Of a DNA stretch of 64,000 nt, positions 18,135 to 32,261 are shown one piece after another; position 1 is the first letter of the stretch; every line of letters begins with the position of its first letter. The notes beneath the pieces were generated by a model. That model was not told where the DNA came from and did no database searches. It was given only the letters and a program-made list of their open reading frames with translations. The DNA is taken from assembly GCA_963751695.1 (NCBI GenBank), contig CAVVVP010000004.1:310001-374000 (forward strand), read 5' to 3'. Both the position numbers and the translations under genes were made by a program. This DNA comes from SZUA-22 sp963751695 (GTDB taxonomy: Bacteria; Bacteroidota; Ignavibacteria; Ignavibacteriales; Melioribacteraceae).

Positions 18135-18163
18135 TTGACAAAGAAATAAAATACAGTTAAATT
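18135..18163 (+). promoter_or_regulatory. rRNA operon promoter P2
   Basis: TTGACA at 18135-18140, a 17-base spacer and TAAATT at 18158-18163, about 100 bp before mature 16S and just upstream of the 16S processing stem (18190-18210). It matches P1 in both hexamers and spacing. Confidence 0.7.
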
Positions 18164-18189
18164 TCACGTCCGTTTGAAATTTTGTTCTT

Positions 18190-19855
<1,666 letters not shown>

Positions 19856-19896
19856 TTATTTACTGAACGAGCAGCTGCGGCTGTTAATATTATTAG

Positions 19897-19970
<74 letters not shown>

Positions 19971-20038
19971 CATTTGGGCGAAGCGGTTTAATTATTGTTC
20001 GTTAAGTAGTGTTTTAAGCCCTAAATGATTTTTATTTA

Positions 20039-20111
20039 GGGGCTATAGCTCAATTGGGAGAGCGCCGCCCTTGCAAGGCGGAGGTTAGCGGTTCGATCCC
20101 GCTTAGCTCCA
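20039..20111 (+). tRNA. tRNA-Ala (TGC)
   Basis: Cloverleaf with acceptor GGGGCTA / TAGCTCC (one G-U pair), an anticodon stem with loop CTTGCAA and anticodon TGC, and T arm GGTTCGATCCC. CCA is not encoded. Second spacer tRNA of the rrn operon, about 70 bp after tRNA-Ile. Confidence 0.95.
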
Positions 20112-20138
20112 CAAATTCGTCGTCTGACGATAATGTTC

Positions 20139-23314
<3,176 letters not shown>

Positions 23315-23330
23315 ATTTTATTGAAAAGTT

Positions 23331-23449
<119 letters not shown>

Positions 23450-23459
23450 TTATTTTTGA

Positions 23460-23490
23460 AACCCTGATCGATTTTCGATCGGGGTTTTTT
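23460..23490 (+). terminator. rRNA operon terminator
   Basis: Twelve-base stem AACCCTGATCGA / TCGATCGGGGTT with a TTT loop (one G-U pair) running into TTTT, ten bases after 5S. A classical intrinsic terminator ending the rrn operon. Confidence 0.93.
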
Positions 23491-23643
23491 AGTTTTAAAT
23501 TGGTAGTTTTTTTTGTTCAAATTAATCGAAGAACCACACTTACTATTTTAATATTGTATTATGTTTTCCTACTAATTTTTGTTATTAAAAAGTAATTACA
23601 TAACTTTTATAATGAAAATAATATAACAGGAGAGTTGTAAATT

Positions 23644-24255
23644 ATGTCATTTCCCAAAACTTTTTACCGCTGGCGTCCTCACCCATGGCATGGATTAGAA
23701 GTAGGTGAGAATTCACCTGAATTTGTAAATGCCTATATAGAAATTACACCATTTGATCTTGTAAAATATGAAGTTGACAAGTATACTGGATTCATGCATG
23801 TTGATAGACCACAAAGAAGCTCTTCACATCCACCGGCACTTTATGGATTTATTCCTCGAACTTATTGCGGAGATCTTACAGCTGAATTAAATCCAAAGGT
23901 CGATAAAGGTGATAGAGACCCACTTGATATTTGTGTTATTAGTGAGCGACCAATTTCTCGTGGAGAGATAATTCTTCGTGCAAAAGTTGTCGGATTGATT
24001 CAAGGAATTGATCATGGTGAGGCAGATGATAAAATTGTTGCAGTTCTTAAGAATGATAACATTTATGGAAATATCTCAGATATTTCTGAACTCCCTAAAG
24101 TTATTGTCGAAAGATTAACTCATTACTTTATGACCTACAAGTTAATCCCGGGTGAAGAGAGTAAATTTACAATTGAGAGTGTTTTAGGTAAAAATGAAGC
24201 ATTCAAAGTTATTAAAGCAGCAATTCAGGATTATGCAGATGTATTTGGGGAGTGA
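23644..24255 (+). CDS. ppa: inorganic pyrophosphatase (family I)
   Basis: A 203 aa soluble family I pyrophosphatase hydrolysing PPi to two phosphates in the cytoplasm, which drives biosynthesis. The diagnostic metal-binding loop is D-R-D-P-L-D-I-C-V. Upstream, K-Y-E-V-D-K-Y-T-G and Y-G-F-I-P-R-T-Y-C-G match substrate-binding strands. A ribosome site (AGGAGAG) precedes the ATG. Single gene after the rrn operon, convergent with dnaX. Confidence 0.93.
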   Translation: MSFPKTFYRWRPHPWHGLEVGENSPEFVNAYIEITPFDLVKYEVDKYTGFMHVDRPQRSSSHPPALYGFIPRTYCGDLTAELNPKVDKGDRDPLDICVISERPISRGEIILRAKVVGLIQGIDHGEADDKIVAVLKNDNIYGNISDISELPKVIVERLTHYFMTYKLIPGEESKFTIESVLGKNEAFKVIKAAIQDYADVFGE

Positions 24256-24261
24256 TCTGTT

Positions 24262-25647
24262 CTAAGATCTTAGCTCTTTGCCACCAAGCTGGTTAATTAT
24301 TGCATTTATAAGCGAACTTTCCTCATCAGAAAGATTTTCATCAATGTTTGAAATAACGTTTTTTGGAATATCTTCACTTTTCTGAAGCTTTTCTTCTGAT
24401 TTTCTCTTGGTTAGTAATTGAGTTTTTGAATCAGTTTCATCTTTATTTATAGCTTGTTGAGTTGGTAGACTTGAAGATTCTAGTTCAGATTTTTTTTTTA
24501 CTTCCCCTGGATTCGTATTACCAGATTTGAGCTTGCTCAATAATTCGCTAATAGTTGAAGTTTTTTCAAAGCCGATAATATGACTAAGAACAACTTCTAT
24601 TAACAGCTTTTGATTCTGTGAAGATCGTAATTCATTTTGTGCTTTACTTAGATAAGTAAGAATTCTAAGAATGTCAGCTTCAGAAAATGTATCAAGATAC
24701 TCAACATATTTTTTTCTAATATTTTCCGAAGATTCAATTAAGGAAGCATTTTTCTTGAGAAGAACTGTCATAATATTTCTAAAATGCTCGATAAGGCCAG
24801 CCATGAAGTCAATGAAATTCCAGCCATTATTATAAAGTACTTGTGAAACTTCAAATGCTTCAACAAAATTTTTAGAAAGTACAGCGTCAGAAATTCTGAA
24901 ATATAATTCCTCATCGATCAGATTAAGCATTTGAGAAACAGTTGTAGACTCGATCTTTTTACCACCAAAAGCAATAACTTGATCAAACAGACTTTGAGCA
25001 TCGCGAAGTGCCCCATCCGCTTTCTTTGCTATTAATGTTAATGACTGATCATCAATTGAAATTTTTTCTGATTTGCTTATCTTTAGAAGTTGATCCTTAA
25101 TTGCATCAAGACTTATTCTTCTAAAATCATATCTTTGGCACCTAGAAATAATTGTAAGAGGCACTTTGTGAACATCAGTTGTAGCAAAAATGAAGATCGT
25201 GTGCTCTGGTGGTTCCTCAAGTGTTTTTAAAAGTGCATTGAAAGATTCTGTTGTTAGCATGTGTACTTCATCAATAATATACACCTTGAAGCTTCCTTTG
25301 GTTGGAGCATACTTTACAGATTCTCTCAAAGTCCTGATCTCTTCTATACGCCTATTTGATGCACCATCGATCTCAATTATATCAAGGGATTGTGAAGAAT
25401 TGAAAGTATTGCACATATCGCATTTATTGCAAGGTTCACCTTTGCTTTGGTTTGTGCAATTCAATGCCTTTGCAAGAATTCTGGCAGTTGTGGTTTTACC
25501 AACTCCTCTTGGTCCGGCAAAAAGGTATGCATGTGCTACCCGCTCGTTAACGATCGCATTTTTCAATGTTGTCGAAATATGCTCTTGCCCAACGATTTCC
25601 TCAAATGTTTTTGGACGCCATTTACGAGCTGTAACAATATAGTTCAT
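24262..25647 (-). CDS. dnaX: DNA polymerase III subunit gamma/tau
   Basis: A 461 aa clamp-loader ATPase. Walker A G-P-R-G-V-G-K-T-T-T lies near residue 45. A zinc-binding cluster (C-T-N-Q ... C-N-K-C-D-M-C) follows. Walker B contains V-Y-I-I-D-E-V-H-M-L, and the S-R-C-Q-R motif and domain III are intact. After about residue 360 the sequence turns low-complexity and ends early compared with long tau forms, so this is closer in size to a gamma-like product. No frameshift signal was sought in detail. Downstream of msrC and lon on the same strand with short gaps. Confidence 0.93.
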   Translation of the reverse strand: MNYIVTARKWRPKTFEEIVGQEHISTTLKNAIVNERVAHAYLFAGPRGVGKTTTARILAKALNCTNQSKGEPCNKCDMCNTFNSSQSLDIIEIDGASNRRIEEIRTLRESVKYAPTKGSFKVYIIDEVHMLTTESFNALLKTLEEPPEHTIFIFATTDVHKVPLTIISRCQRYDFRRISLDAIKDQLLKISKSEKISIDDQSLTLIAKKADGALRDAQSLFDQVIAFGGKKIESTTVSQMLNLIDEELYFRISDAVLSKNFVEAFEVSQVLYNNGWNFIDFMAGLIEHFRNIMTVLLKKNASLIESSENIRKKYVEYLDTFSEADILRILTYLSKAQNELRSSQNQKLLIEVVLSHIIGFEKTSTISELLSKLKSGNTNPGEVKKKSELESSSLPTQQAINKDETDSKTQLLTKRKSEEKLQKSEDIPKNVISNIDENLSDEESSLINAIINQLGGKELRS

Positions 25648-25665
25648 TAATTAACCAGGTACTCA

Positions 25666-26175
25666 TTAAAGGATTGCGAAATTCTTTAAACTCAAACTCT
25701 TGACAAGAAATTTACAAAACTGTTCCAAATAATACTGATCTATTTCACTAAAAGCTGATAGATCGTAACTATCAACATCTAGAACTCCCCAAAGATCTTT
25801 ACCACTAAGAATAGGGACGACAATCTCAGATCTGGAGCTAGAATCGCATGCAATATGTCCGGGAAATTCATCAACATCTTCAACTATTATAGTTTGCTTT
25901 TGTGCGGCTGAAGTTCCACAAACACCTTTGCTGATTGAAATTTCTGTACAGGCAACATTACCTTGAAAAGGTCCTAAAAAAAGTTTTTCATTATCTCTGA
26001 TATAAAAACCAACCCAGCTTATTTTATTAAAGCTTTGCTTAAGAAGGGAAGAAAAATTTGATAGATTCGAAATAATTTTTTCATTTGGTTTTATCAAATG
26101 CTCAATCTGAATTGAGATTTGCTTGTAAATATCTTCATCTGTTCTAGATTTATCTATTGAGATTTCTAAAGACAT
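25666..26175 (-). CDS. msrC: GAF-domain free methionine-(R)-sulfoxide reductase
   Basis: A 169 aa single GAF-domain protein matching fRMsr/MsrC, which reduces free methionine-R-sulfoxide using thioredoxin. Family signatures: W-V-G-F-Y-I near residue 55, L-G-P-F-Q-G with a downstream A-C, G-V-C-G-T-S-A-A, and F-P-G-H-I-A-C-D. The three conserved cysteines (in V-A-C-T, V-C-G, I-A-C-D) are all present, supporting activity. The gene abuts lon with no gap, so the two stress-related proteins are likely co-expressed. Confidence 0.88.
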   Translation of the reverse strand: MSLEISIDKSRTDEDIYKQISIQIEHLIKPNEKIISNLSNFSSLLKQSFNKISWVGFYIRDNEKLFLGPFQGNVACTEISISKGVCGTSAAQKQTIIVEDVDEFPGHIACDSSSRSEIVVPILSGKDLWGVLDVDSYDLSAFSEIDQYYLEQFCKFLVKSLSLKNFAIL

Positions 26176-28581
26176 TTACTTCTTTACTTTCTTTACAGTT
26201 CTTGTTCTGCCAAAAACATATGGTAGTGCTTGGTTTATCTCTTTTATTGGAACTATTTTGAGCCCTTCTGTTACTTGTGATTTAATCTCCATTAGATCCT
26301 TTTCATTGTCTGCTGGAATTAAGACAGTTTTTATTCCGCTTCTCTGTGCAGCAAGAAGTTTTTCATTAAGTCCACCTATTGGTAGCACTTCACCACGAAG
26401 GGTTATTTCACCGGTCATAGCAACATCGTGTTTTGAAGCTTGTTTTTTGAATGCGGAATACATTGCCATTGCTAGAGTAATTCCAGCGGAAGGACCATCT
26501 TTTGGTATTGCACCTTCCGGCAAGTGGATATGTATCTCTTTTCCTTTATAGAATGTTGGAGTTAAACCCAATTCTTTTGCATGTGATCTCAGATAACTCA
26601 AGGCTGCCTGCGCAGATTCCTTCATAACATTACCAATCTGCCCAGTTAGAATTAATTTTTCTGAGCCATTCATTACTGTGGCATCAACAAAGAGTATTTC
26701 GCCACCAACACTTGTCCATGCCAGACCGGTAATACTACCAATGCGGCTTGCACGTTTATTCATCGTTCTTTTGAACTTTTCAACACCGAGATATTTTTCA
26801 ATCTTTTTTGAATCAATAGGGTATGCTAGTATTCTTTTCGTTTTCTTCTGCTCTGAATTTTTAACTACTATATCGCGAGCAGTTTTTCTAAAGACAGATG
26901 CAATTTCTCTTTCTAGATTTCTAACACCAGCCTCACGCGTGTAACCATTTATAATTTTCTGTATTGCATCACCTTTGAAAGAAACCTTAAATTTATCAAG
27001 CCCGTTATGCTTTAATTGTTTTGGAATGATATGTCGCTTTGCAATTTCAACCTTTTCGAATTCAAGATAACCCGGTAGTTCAATAATCTCCATTCTATCT
27101 TGCAGAGGAAGGGGAATATTGTATCTAACATTTGCAGTTGTAATAAACATTACTTGAGAAAGATCATAATCGAGATCGAGATAGTGATCGTTGAAACTGA
27201 AGTTCTGCTCTGGATCAAGAACTTCCAGCATTGCTGATGATGGATCACCCCGAAAATCCATACTCATTTTGTCAATTTCATCCAATAGAATAACAGGATT
27301 TATTGTACCCGCTTTTTTCATTGATTGTATTATCTTTCCAGGCATTGATCCTATATATGTTCTTCTATGTCCTCGAATTTCTGCTTCATCACGAACACCG
27401 CCAAGACTTATTCGAACAAATTTTCTTCCAAGCGCTCTAGCAATTGATTTTCCTAATGAAGTTTTGCCAACTCCAGGAGGGCCAACAAAACAGAGTATCT
27501 GTCCGCGCATCTGTTTTACAAGGTTAAGAACAGCAATGTGTTCCACGATTCTGTCTTTTGGTTTTTCTAATCCAAAATGATCTTCATCTAAGATCTTTTT
27601 AACATTCTTAACATCAAGATTATCTTTTGATTTTTTATTCCAAGGAACATCGGTCATCCAATCGAGATAATTGCGTAGAACTGTGTATTCAGGTGAACTT
27701 GTTGGAATTTTTTTTAGTTTGTCAAATTCTTCAGTAGCCTTTTCTTTGGCAGCTTTAGGCATTTTTGCTTTTTCGATCTTCTCTTTCAGTTTAATAATAT
27801 CTGGAGATCCAACCTCATCCTCACCTAATTCATCTTGAAGAATTCTGATCTGTTCTTGAATGATAAACTTTCTCTGAGATTTCGTTATGTTTTCTTGAAC
27901 TTTTGATTCAATCTCTTTTTCGATTTTTAGTATATCAACTTCAGAAAGTAAAATTTTAATCACTTCATAGATTTGTTCCTTCAAGGTAAATTTTTGAAGT
28001 ATTGATTGCTTTATATCAATGGTCTGATTAATATTTGCAGCAACATAGAATAATTTTCTGTCGGGTTCATCAATACTTTCATAAGCACTTAACGATTCTG
28101 GAGGACTTAATCTGTTAATTTTAACATATTGTTTGAATAGATTTGACATCTGTCGTAATAATGCGTCAAGCTCATGATGTCCCTCATTATTTGGAATAAC
28201 TATTTCTATCTCAGCTTCAAAGAAATTGGTATTATCATTGTACGCAACTATTTTTCCCTGCATTACACCATCAACTAATATCTTTAATAGTCCATTGGGT
28301 AATTTCAAAATTTGTATGATCTTTGCGATGGTTCCTTCTGAATAAATATCTTCTTTCGCTGGATCTTCTATATTACTTTTTTTCTGTGCAGCTAAGAAAA
28401 TATACTTCGAATTATCAAGCGAATAATTTGCAGCCCTAATTGATTGTTCACGTCCAACAAGTACAGGAAAAATCATATACGGATAGATAACATTGTCTCT
28501 CAGTGGCAGAACTGGTAAGACTTTTGGAATTTCATCAACCAGTGCCTCATCAAAACCTGCGCTCTCTTTAATTTCTTGCAT
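26176..28581 (-). CDS. lon: ATP-dependent Lon protease
   Basis: An 801 aa cytoplasmic quality-control protease. The N-terminal LON substrate domain (about 20-215) begins with V-L-P-V-L-P-L-R-D-N-V-I-Y-P. A coiled region leads to the AAA+ domain with Walker A G-P-P-G-V-G-K-T-S-L and Walker B V-I-L-L-D-E-I-D-K-M. The C-terminal protease domain has the catalytic Ser in P-K-D-G-P-S-A-G and the catalytic Lys in G-G-L-N-E-K-L-L-A. Length is normal. It diverges from the inositol monophosphatase gene. Confidence 0.96.
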   Translation of the reverse strand: MQEIKESAGFDEALVDEIPKVLPVLPLRDNVIYPYMIFPVLVGREQSIRAANYSLDNSKYIFLAAQKKSNIEDPAKEDIYSEGTIAKIIQILKLPNGLLKILVDGVMQGKIVAYNDNTNFFEAEIEIVIPNNEGHHELDALLRQMSNLFKQYVKINRLSPPESLSAYESIDEPDRKLFYVAANINQTIDIKQSILQKFTLKEQIYEVIKILLSEVDILKIEKEIESKVQENITKSQRKFIIQEQIRILQDELGEDEVGSPDIIKLKEKIEKAKMPKAAKEKATEEFDKLKKIPTSSPEYTVLRNYLDWMTDVPWNKKSKDNLDVKNVKKILDEDHFGLEKPKDRIVEHIAVLNLVKQMRGQILCFVGPPGVGKTSLGKSIARALGRKFVRISLGGVRDEAEIRGHRRTYIGSMPGKIIQSMKKAGTINPVILLDEIDKMSMDFRGDPSSAMLEVLDPEQNFSFNDHYLDLDYDLSQVMFITTANVRYNIPLPLQDRMEIIELPGYLEFEKVEIAKRHIIPKQLKHNGLDKFKVSFKGDAIQKIINGYTREAGVRNLEREIASVFRKTARDIVVKNSEQKKTKRILAYPIDSKKIEKYLGVEKFKRTMNKRASRIGSITGLAWTSVGGEILFVDATVMNGSEKLILTGQIGNVMKESAQAALSYLRSHAKELGLTPTFYKGKEIHIHLPEGAIPKDGPSAGITLAMAMYSAFKKQASKHDVAMTGEITLRGEVLPIGGLNEKLLAAQRSGIKTVLIPADNEKDLMEIKSQVTEGLKIVPIKEINQALPYVFGRTRTVKKVKK

Positions 28582-28717
28582 ATGTGTAAAGTCCTTTTCA
28601 ATTTTAGGTTACAAAAATAGCGATTATAGTTACGGGCTTCAAGGTACTTTAAAGTACTTACCCTCTTTTCATAAGTAAAAATGTTTAATTATGTTGCACT
28701 TCAAATTAGAGGTAATG

Positions 28718-29494
28718 ATGCTAGAAAGAATAATAGAAATATCAAAAGAAGCTGGCGAAATAATTCGTGAAGGGTTTGGGCAAAAACTTACTTTTGAGTA
28801 TAAATCAACTGATTCTGATTTTGTTACGAATATTGATAAGGCTGCTGAGCAGAAGATCATTGAATTTATTTCCAAAGAATATCCAAAACATAATATTCTT
28901 GCAGAAGAAAGTGGTAAGAAAGACGGGAGTTCTGAATATACTTGGGTAGTTGATCCTCTTGATGGAACTATGAATTTCGCGCATGGACTTCCCATCGTTT
29001 CGGTTTCAATAGGAGTAATGAAAGGGAAGGAGATAGTTGCGGGAGCTATTTATGATGTTATGAATAACATGATGTACTCATCTGAAAAGGGGAGCGGAGC
29101 TTATCAAAATGATATAAAACTTGATGTTAGTAAGAACCATGAATTAGATAAAAGTTTGCTTGTAACTGGATTTCCTTATAATATTAAGGATAATCCCAAT
29201 AATGCTTTTGAAAAATTTACAGAATTTTTAAAGGAAGCAAGAGGAGTAAGACGACTTGGATCAGCTGCAATAGACTGTTGCTATGTCGCTGCAGGAGTAT
29301 TTGATGGTTTTTGGGAGGTTACCCTAAATGCTTGGGATATTTGTGCAGGTCATCTTCTGATTGAAGAGGCTGGGGGGAAGGTGACTAATTTTTCTGATCA
29401 AGGTATTGATTATATAGCTTATGACTCTGTAGAATTTCTAGCTACTAATGGTCAAATCCATGATCAGATGATCGATATTCTGATCTCAAATTGA
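28718..29494 (+). CDS. inositol monophosphatase family protein
   Basis: About 258 aa from the preferred ATG at 28718, which has AGAGG five bases upstream; frames also open at 28691 and 28715. Li+-sensitive phosphatase fold: metal site E-E-S-G near residue 68, signature W-V-V-D-P-L-D-G-T-M-N-F, and the C-terminal W-D-I-C-A-G-H-L-L-I-E-E-A-G-G. It hydrolyses inositol monophosphate or related sugar or nucleotide phosphates (the SuhB and CysQ families share this fold); the substrate is not determined. Converges on the lectin-domain gene. Confidence 0.9.
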   Translation: MLERIIEISKEAGEIIREGFGQKLTFEYKSTDSDFVTNIDKAAEQKIIEFISKEYPKHNILAEESGKKDGSSEYTWVVDPLDGTMNFAHGLPIVSVSIGVMKGKEIVAGAIYDVMNNMMYSSEKGSGAYQNDIKLDVSKNHELDKSLLVTGFPYNIKDNPNNAFEKFTEFLKEARGVRRLGSAAIDCCYVAAGVFDGFWEVTLNAWDICAGHLLIEEAGGKVTNFSDQGIDYIAYDSVEFLATNGQIHDQMIDILISN

Positions 29495-29507
29495 TTCAAC
29501 TAGATAA

Positions 29508-31151
29508 TTATTTAAGCAGAACCATCTTTTTTGTTTGAGAAAAGTCACCAGAACTAATTGAATAGAAATAAATACCGGTTGAAAGATGCTCAGCATTGAA
29601 TTCAACTTTGTAGCTTCCAGGATTTTGATATTTGTTTACAAGTGTAGCTACTTTTCTTCCTAATAAATCATAAACATTCACCTTCACCAATCCAGCATTT
29701 GGAATTTGGTAATTTATAATGGTACTCGGATTAAAAGGATTTGGATAATTTTGATCGAGATTAAAATTTGAGACAGTATTCTCATCACTAACACTGTATA
29801 CAATATCTTGAACTTGTAAACAATCTATTACCCATCCCCAACCAACATTTGCAGAATCTGAATGCAATCTGAACCTAATTAGAATTGTATCTCTTGAATT
29901 AAACGTGTCACTCAAATCTATAACATGTTTCTTATAAAGACTTCTATACAATGTTGGTGAGTACCAGGCTTCAAGCCAGTCAGTGTATAATCTTGAATCA
30001 TATCCATCTATAAGCGGTAACCAAACATTTTCCTCCTTTGAACCTTCAATAATTACAAAATCCTTGAACTCTGGCTCATCAAAATTACTTAATGAATCTC
30101 CAGGTTCAATAATTGCCACATCTGAATAAGAGAGAATAGAGACATTTTCATCAACAATTATGGGTGTTTTTAATGTATATGTAAAATCCCCGTTCAGCAA
30201 ATAATCATGTTCGGTGTTTATCGCTTTATCTCTAAATCCAGGAGCACGAATAATATCAAAACCAGTACCCACAAAATCATTTTTAGGTGAATCTTCAAAA
30301 TCCGAAGAATAAAAGACGGAAGCATTTGAAAATGAATATACTTCAAAACTTTTGAGATCAGAAAATGAAATTTTATCATTGGAGAATGTTTGTAGATAAA
30401 CCTTCAAAATCTCCGTTGAATCAGGAATAATTGAGGAAGTTAATAGAGTATCATCAATTGCAATATTCAAAAATGTCTCATGGACTTCTTCATTTATTCT
30501 TATTTGCATTGAGTCATATTCATTGTTCAGACCCGTATGTATCGTTAATAAATCGTCTTGGTGTGAATAATTGAAATAATTTACCTTAAAAGTTGAATTG
30601 TCATACTCAACGATGTAAAATAAATCGTTATAAAGAGCGATGTCATTCCATTGACCAGCTATTCCTCTTGCCCAATCAGTAATTGCTAAACCTAGACCAT
30701 CTTGATTGCTAAAGTTATCCGGTTCGTTTCCCCAGTTTTCGTATGAACTGTCAATAGGTGTTCCAAATTGGTCTCCTTGCCAGAATTTAAGTCCAATACC
30801 GTCATTGTTGCCATCCCATCTCCATGTACCCTCGATTTCTTGATCTGTTCCTCCAAGCCATAAATATGAAGCATTACCTCCATCTGGAGCCACAGTTTGT
30901 GTTTGATCAATTTCAGCAAGTAAAACATAATGATAAATTGTATCCATTTCTTCTTGAGAGTTAATTTCTGCAAGAATACCACCCATCTGATCTGCGCAAA
31001 AAGCTGCTTCAGCCCATGATTTATTCTCTTTTACAATATCATATTTAACACCGTTATAATTAAATGAATAAACATTTAAAGAGTCGTAGCATGGTTGGGC
31101 AAATATGCTAACACTAATAAACAGAAGAGCAATTAATTGGACAAATTTCAT
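29508..31151 (-). CDS. C-type lectin domain protein with T9SS sorting signal
   Basis: I start this gene at 31151, where ATG follows AAGGAG by seven bases and a signal peptide begins (M-K-F-V-Q-L-I). The 547 aa product has a C-type lectin-like domain (residues about 25-190) with W-L-G-G, E-N-W-G-N-E-P-D-N and Q-W-N-D-I, the W-N-D motif of carbohydrate-binding members. A jellyroll 'choice-of-anchor' region (about 270-450) is followed by a T9SS sorting domain with Q-N-Y-P-N-P-F-N-P near residue 470. Secreted, probably surface attached; it likely binds glycans or proteins (inference). Confidence 0.8.
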   Translation of the reverse strand: MKFVQLIALLFISVSIFAQPCYDSLNVYSFNYNGVKYDIVKENKSWAEAAFCADQMGGILAEINSQEEMDTIYHYVLLAEIDQTQTVAPDGGNASYLWLGGTDQEIEGTWRWDGNNDGIGLKFWQGDQFGTPIDSSYENWGNEPDNFSNQDGLGLAITDWARGIAGQWNDIALYNDLFYIVEYDNSTFKVNYFNYSHQDDLLTIHTGLNNEYDSMQIRINEEVHETFLNIAIDDTLLTSSIIPDSTEILKVYLQTFSNDKISFSDLKSFEVYSFSNASVFYSSDFEDSPKNDFVGTGFDIIRAPGFRDKAINTEHDYLLNGDFTYTLKTPIIVDENVSILSYSDVAIIEPGDSLSNFDEPEFKDFVIIEGSKEENVWLPLIDGYDSRLYTDWLEAWYSPTLYRSLYKKHVIDLSDTFNSRDTILIRFRLHSDSANVGWGWVIDCLQVQDIVYSVSDENTVSNFNLDQNYPNPFNPSTIINYQIPNAGLVKVNVYDLLGRKVATLVNKYQNPGSYKVEFNAEHLSTGIYFYSISSGDFSQTKKMVLLK

Positions 31152-31176
31152 ATTCATACTCCTTAAATATTTTATT

Positions 31177-32064
31177 TCAATTAACAACATATTGATAAAT
31201 CATTTTCGATACTTCAGACATCATCTCTTTAGCCATATTCATATTTTTTACGTTCTTTGAAAGAATCACAAGAACGTATTTGGTCCCATCAGGAAGATAA
31301 ATAATCCCAGAATCATGAAGTACTCCTGTAATTGATCCAGTTTTGTGTGCAACTTGTACATCATTTGGAAGTTTTTTCGGAATTACACTATTATGTGTCT
31401 GGTCAAGAAGTATATTTATCATATTCGAGTCAGCAGAGGTATTCACCGCTTTTCCTTTTGCAAGATGTTCAAAAATTATTAGAAGGTCATTTGCGCTCGT
31501 TTCATTGTTCATTCCAAGATCAAATGCTTTCATATCTTCAACACCGCGGAGTACTTTAATCTTCTTTGCTCCAAGTTTATCCATTGTTTTCATTACGTTT
31601 TTTGCATCGATCTGTTCGATTACAATATTAGTTGCTAGATTGCTGCTATTGATAATCATATCATAAACAAGTTCATAGTATGTAGCTTTTTTACCTATCC
31701 TGTCATACATTTTATCTCCAGAATCTCTGCCTATATCCATGGAGTATTCACTCCCATCAACAATACTTTTAAAAGAGTTTTTTACAACAATTGAATCATC
31801 AAGATCTATTTGCCCTTCTGCAGCTTGTTTGAATGCTTCAACCATTACTGGAGTTTTCATTGTGCTTGCCGCATGAAACATTTCATCAGCATTTATCAAA
31901 ATGGTTTCTTGATTCTTGCCTATTAATTTAAATGCGAGTGCAAAATCCCCATTAACTGAATTAAACATCTCATTTATTTGTGATTCTAGTTTTGCTTTTT
32001 CGTTCATTGTGCATCCCATCGATAAGAATAAAAGAAATATGATAAAGTAGTTTGACTTTGACAT
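31177..32064 (-). CDS. class A beta-lactamase-like serine hydrolase lipoprotein
   Basis: About 295 aa from the ATG at 32064; a TTG 12 bases upstream is also open. The lipoprotein signal ends in S-M-G-C. The penicillin-binding fold has S-T-M-K (nucleophile about residue 67), S-S-N in place of the S-D-N motif, an Omega-loop-like region with N-N-E-T-S-A, and H-K-T-G for the K-T-G box. All three active-site boxes are present, so a hydrolytic role on beta-lactams or peptidoglycan-like substrates is plausible. Resistance activity is not established. Followed after about 25 bp by the lectin-domain gene. Confidence 0.83.
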   Translation of the reverse strand: MSKSNYFIIFLLFLSMGCTMNEKAKLESQINEMFNSVNGDFALAFKLIGKNQETILINADEMFHAASTMKTPVMVEAFKQAAEGQIDLDDSIVVKNSFKSIVDGSEYSMDIGRDSGDKMYDRIGKKATYYELVYDMIINSSNLATNIVIEQIDAKNVMKTMDKLGAKKIKVLRGVEDMKAFDLGMNNETSANDLLIIFEHLAKGKAVNTSADSNMINILLDQTHNSVIPKKLPNDVQVAHKTGSITGVLHDSGIIYLPDGTKYVLVILSKNVKNMNMAKEMMSEVSKMIYQYVVN

Positions 32065-32261
32065 GTGATAACTCAATTTAATTTACACAATTAAGTTATC
32101 TGACTTTTTACAAAAATCAAAATTTAGATTGAGTATTGGAAATTGAGTTTTTAATATTGTGGATAAAACTAATTCACCTAAAAATGGTAACAAATACCCA
32201 GTTAAACAATTTGATAAGCTTTAAAAACTCAATCAACTTAGATATGATCTAAATCGAATAA

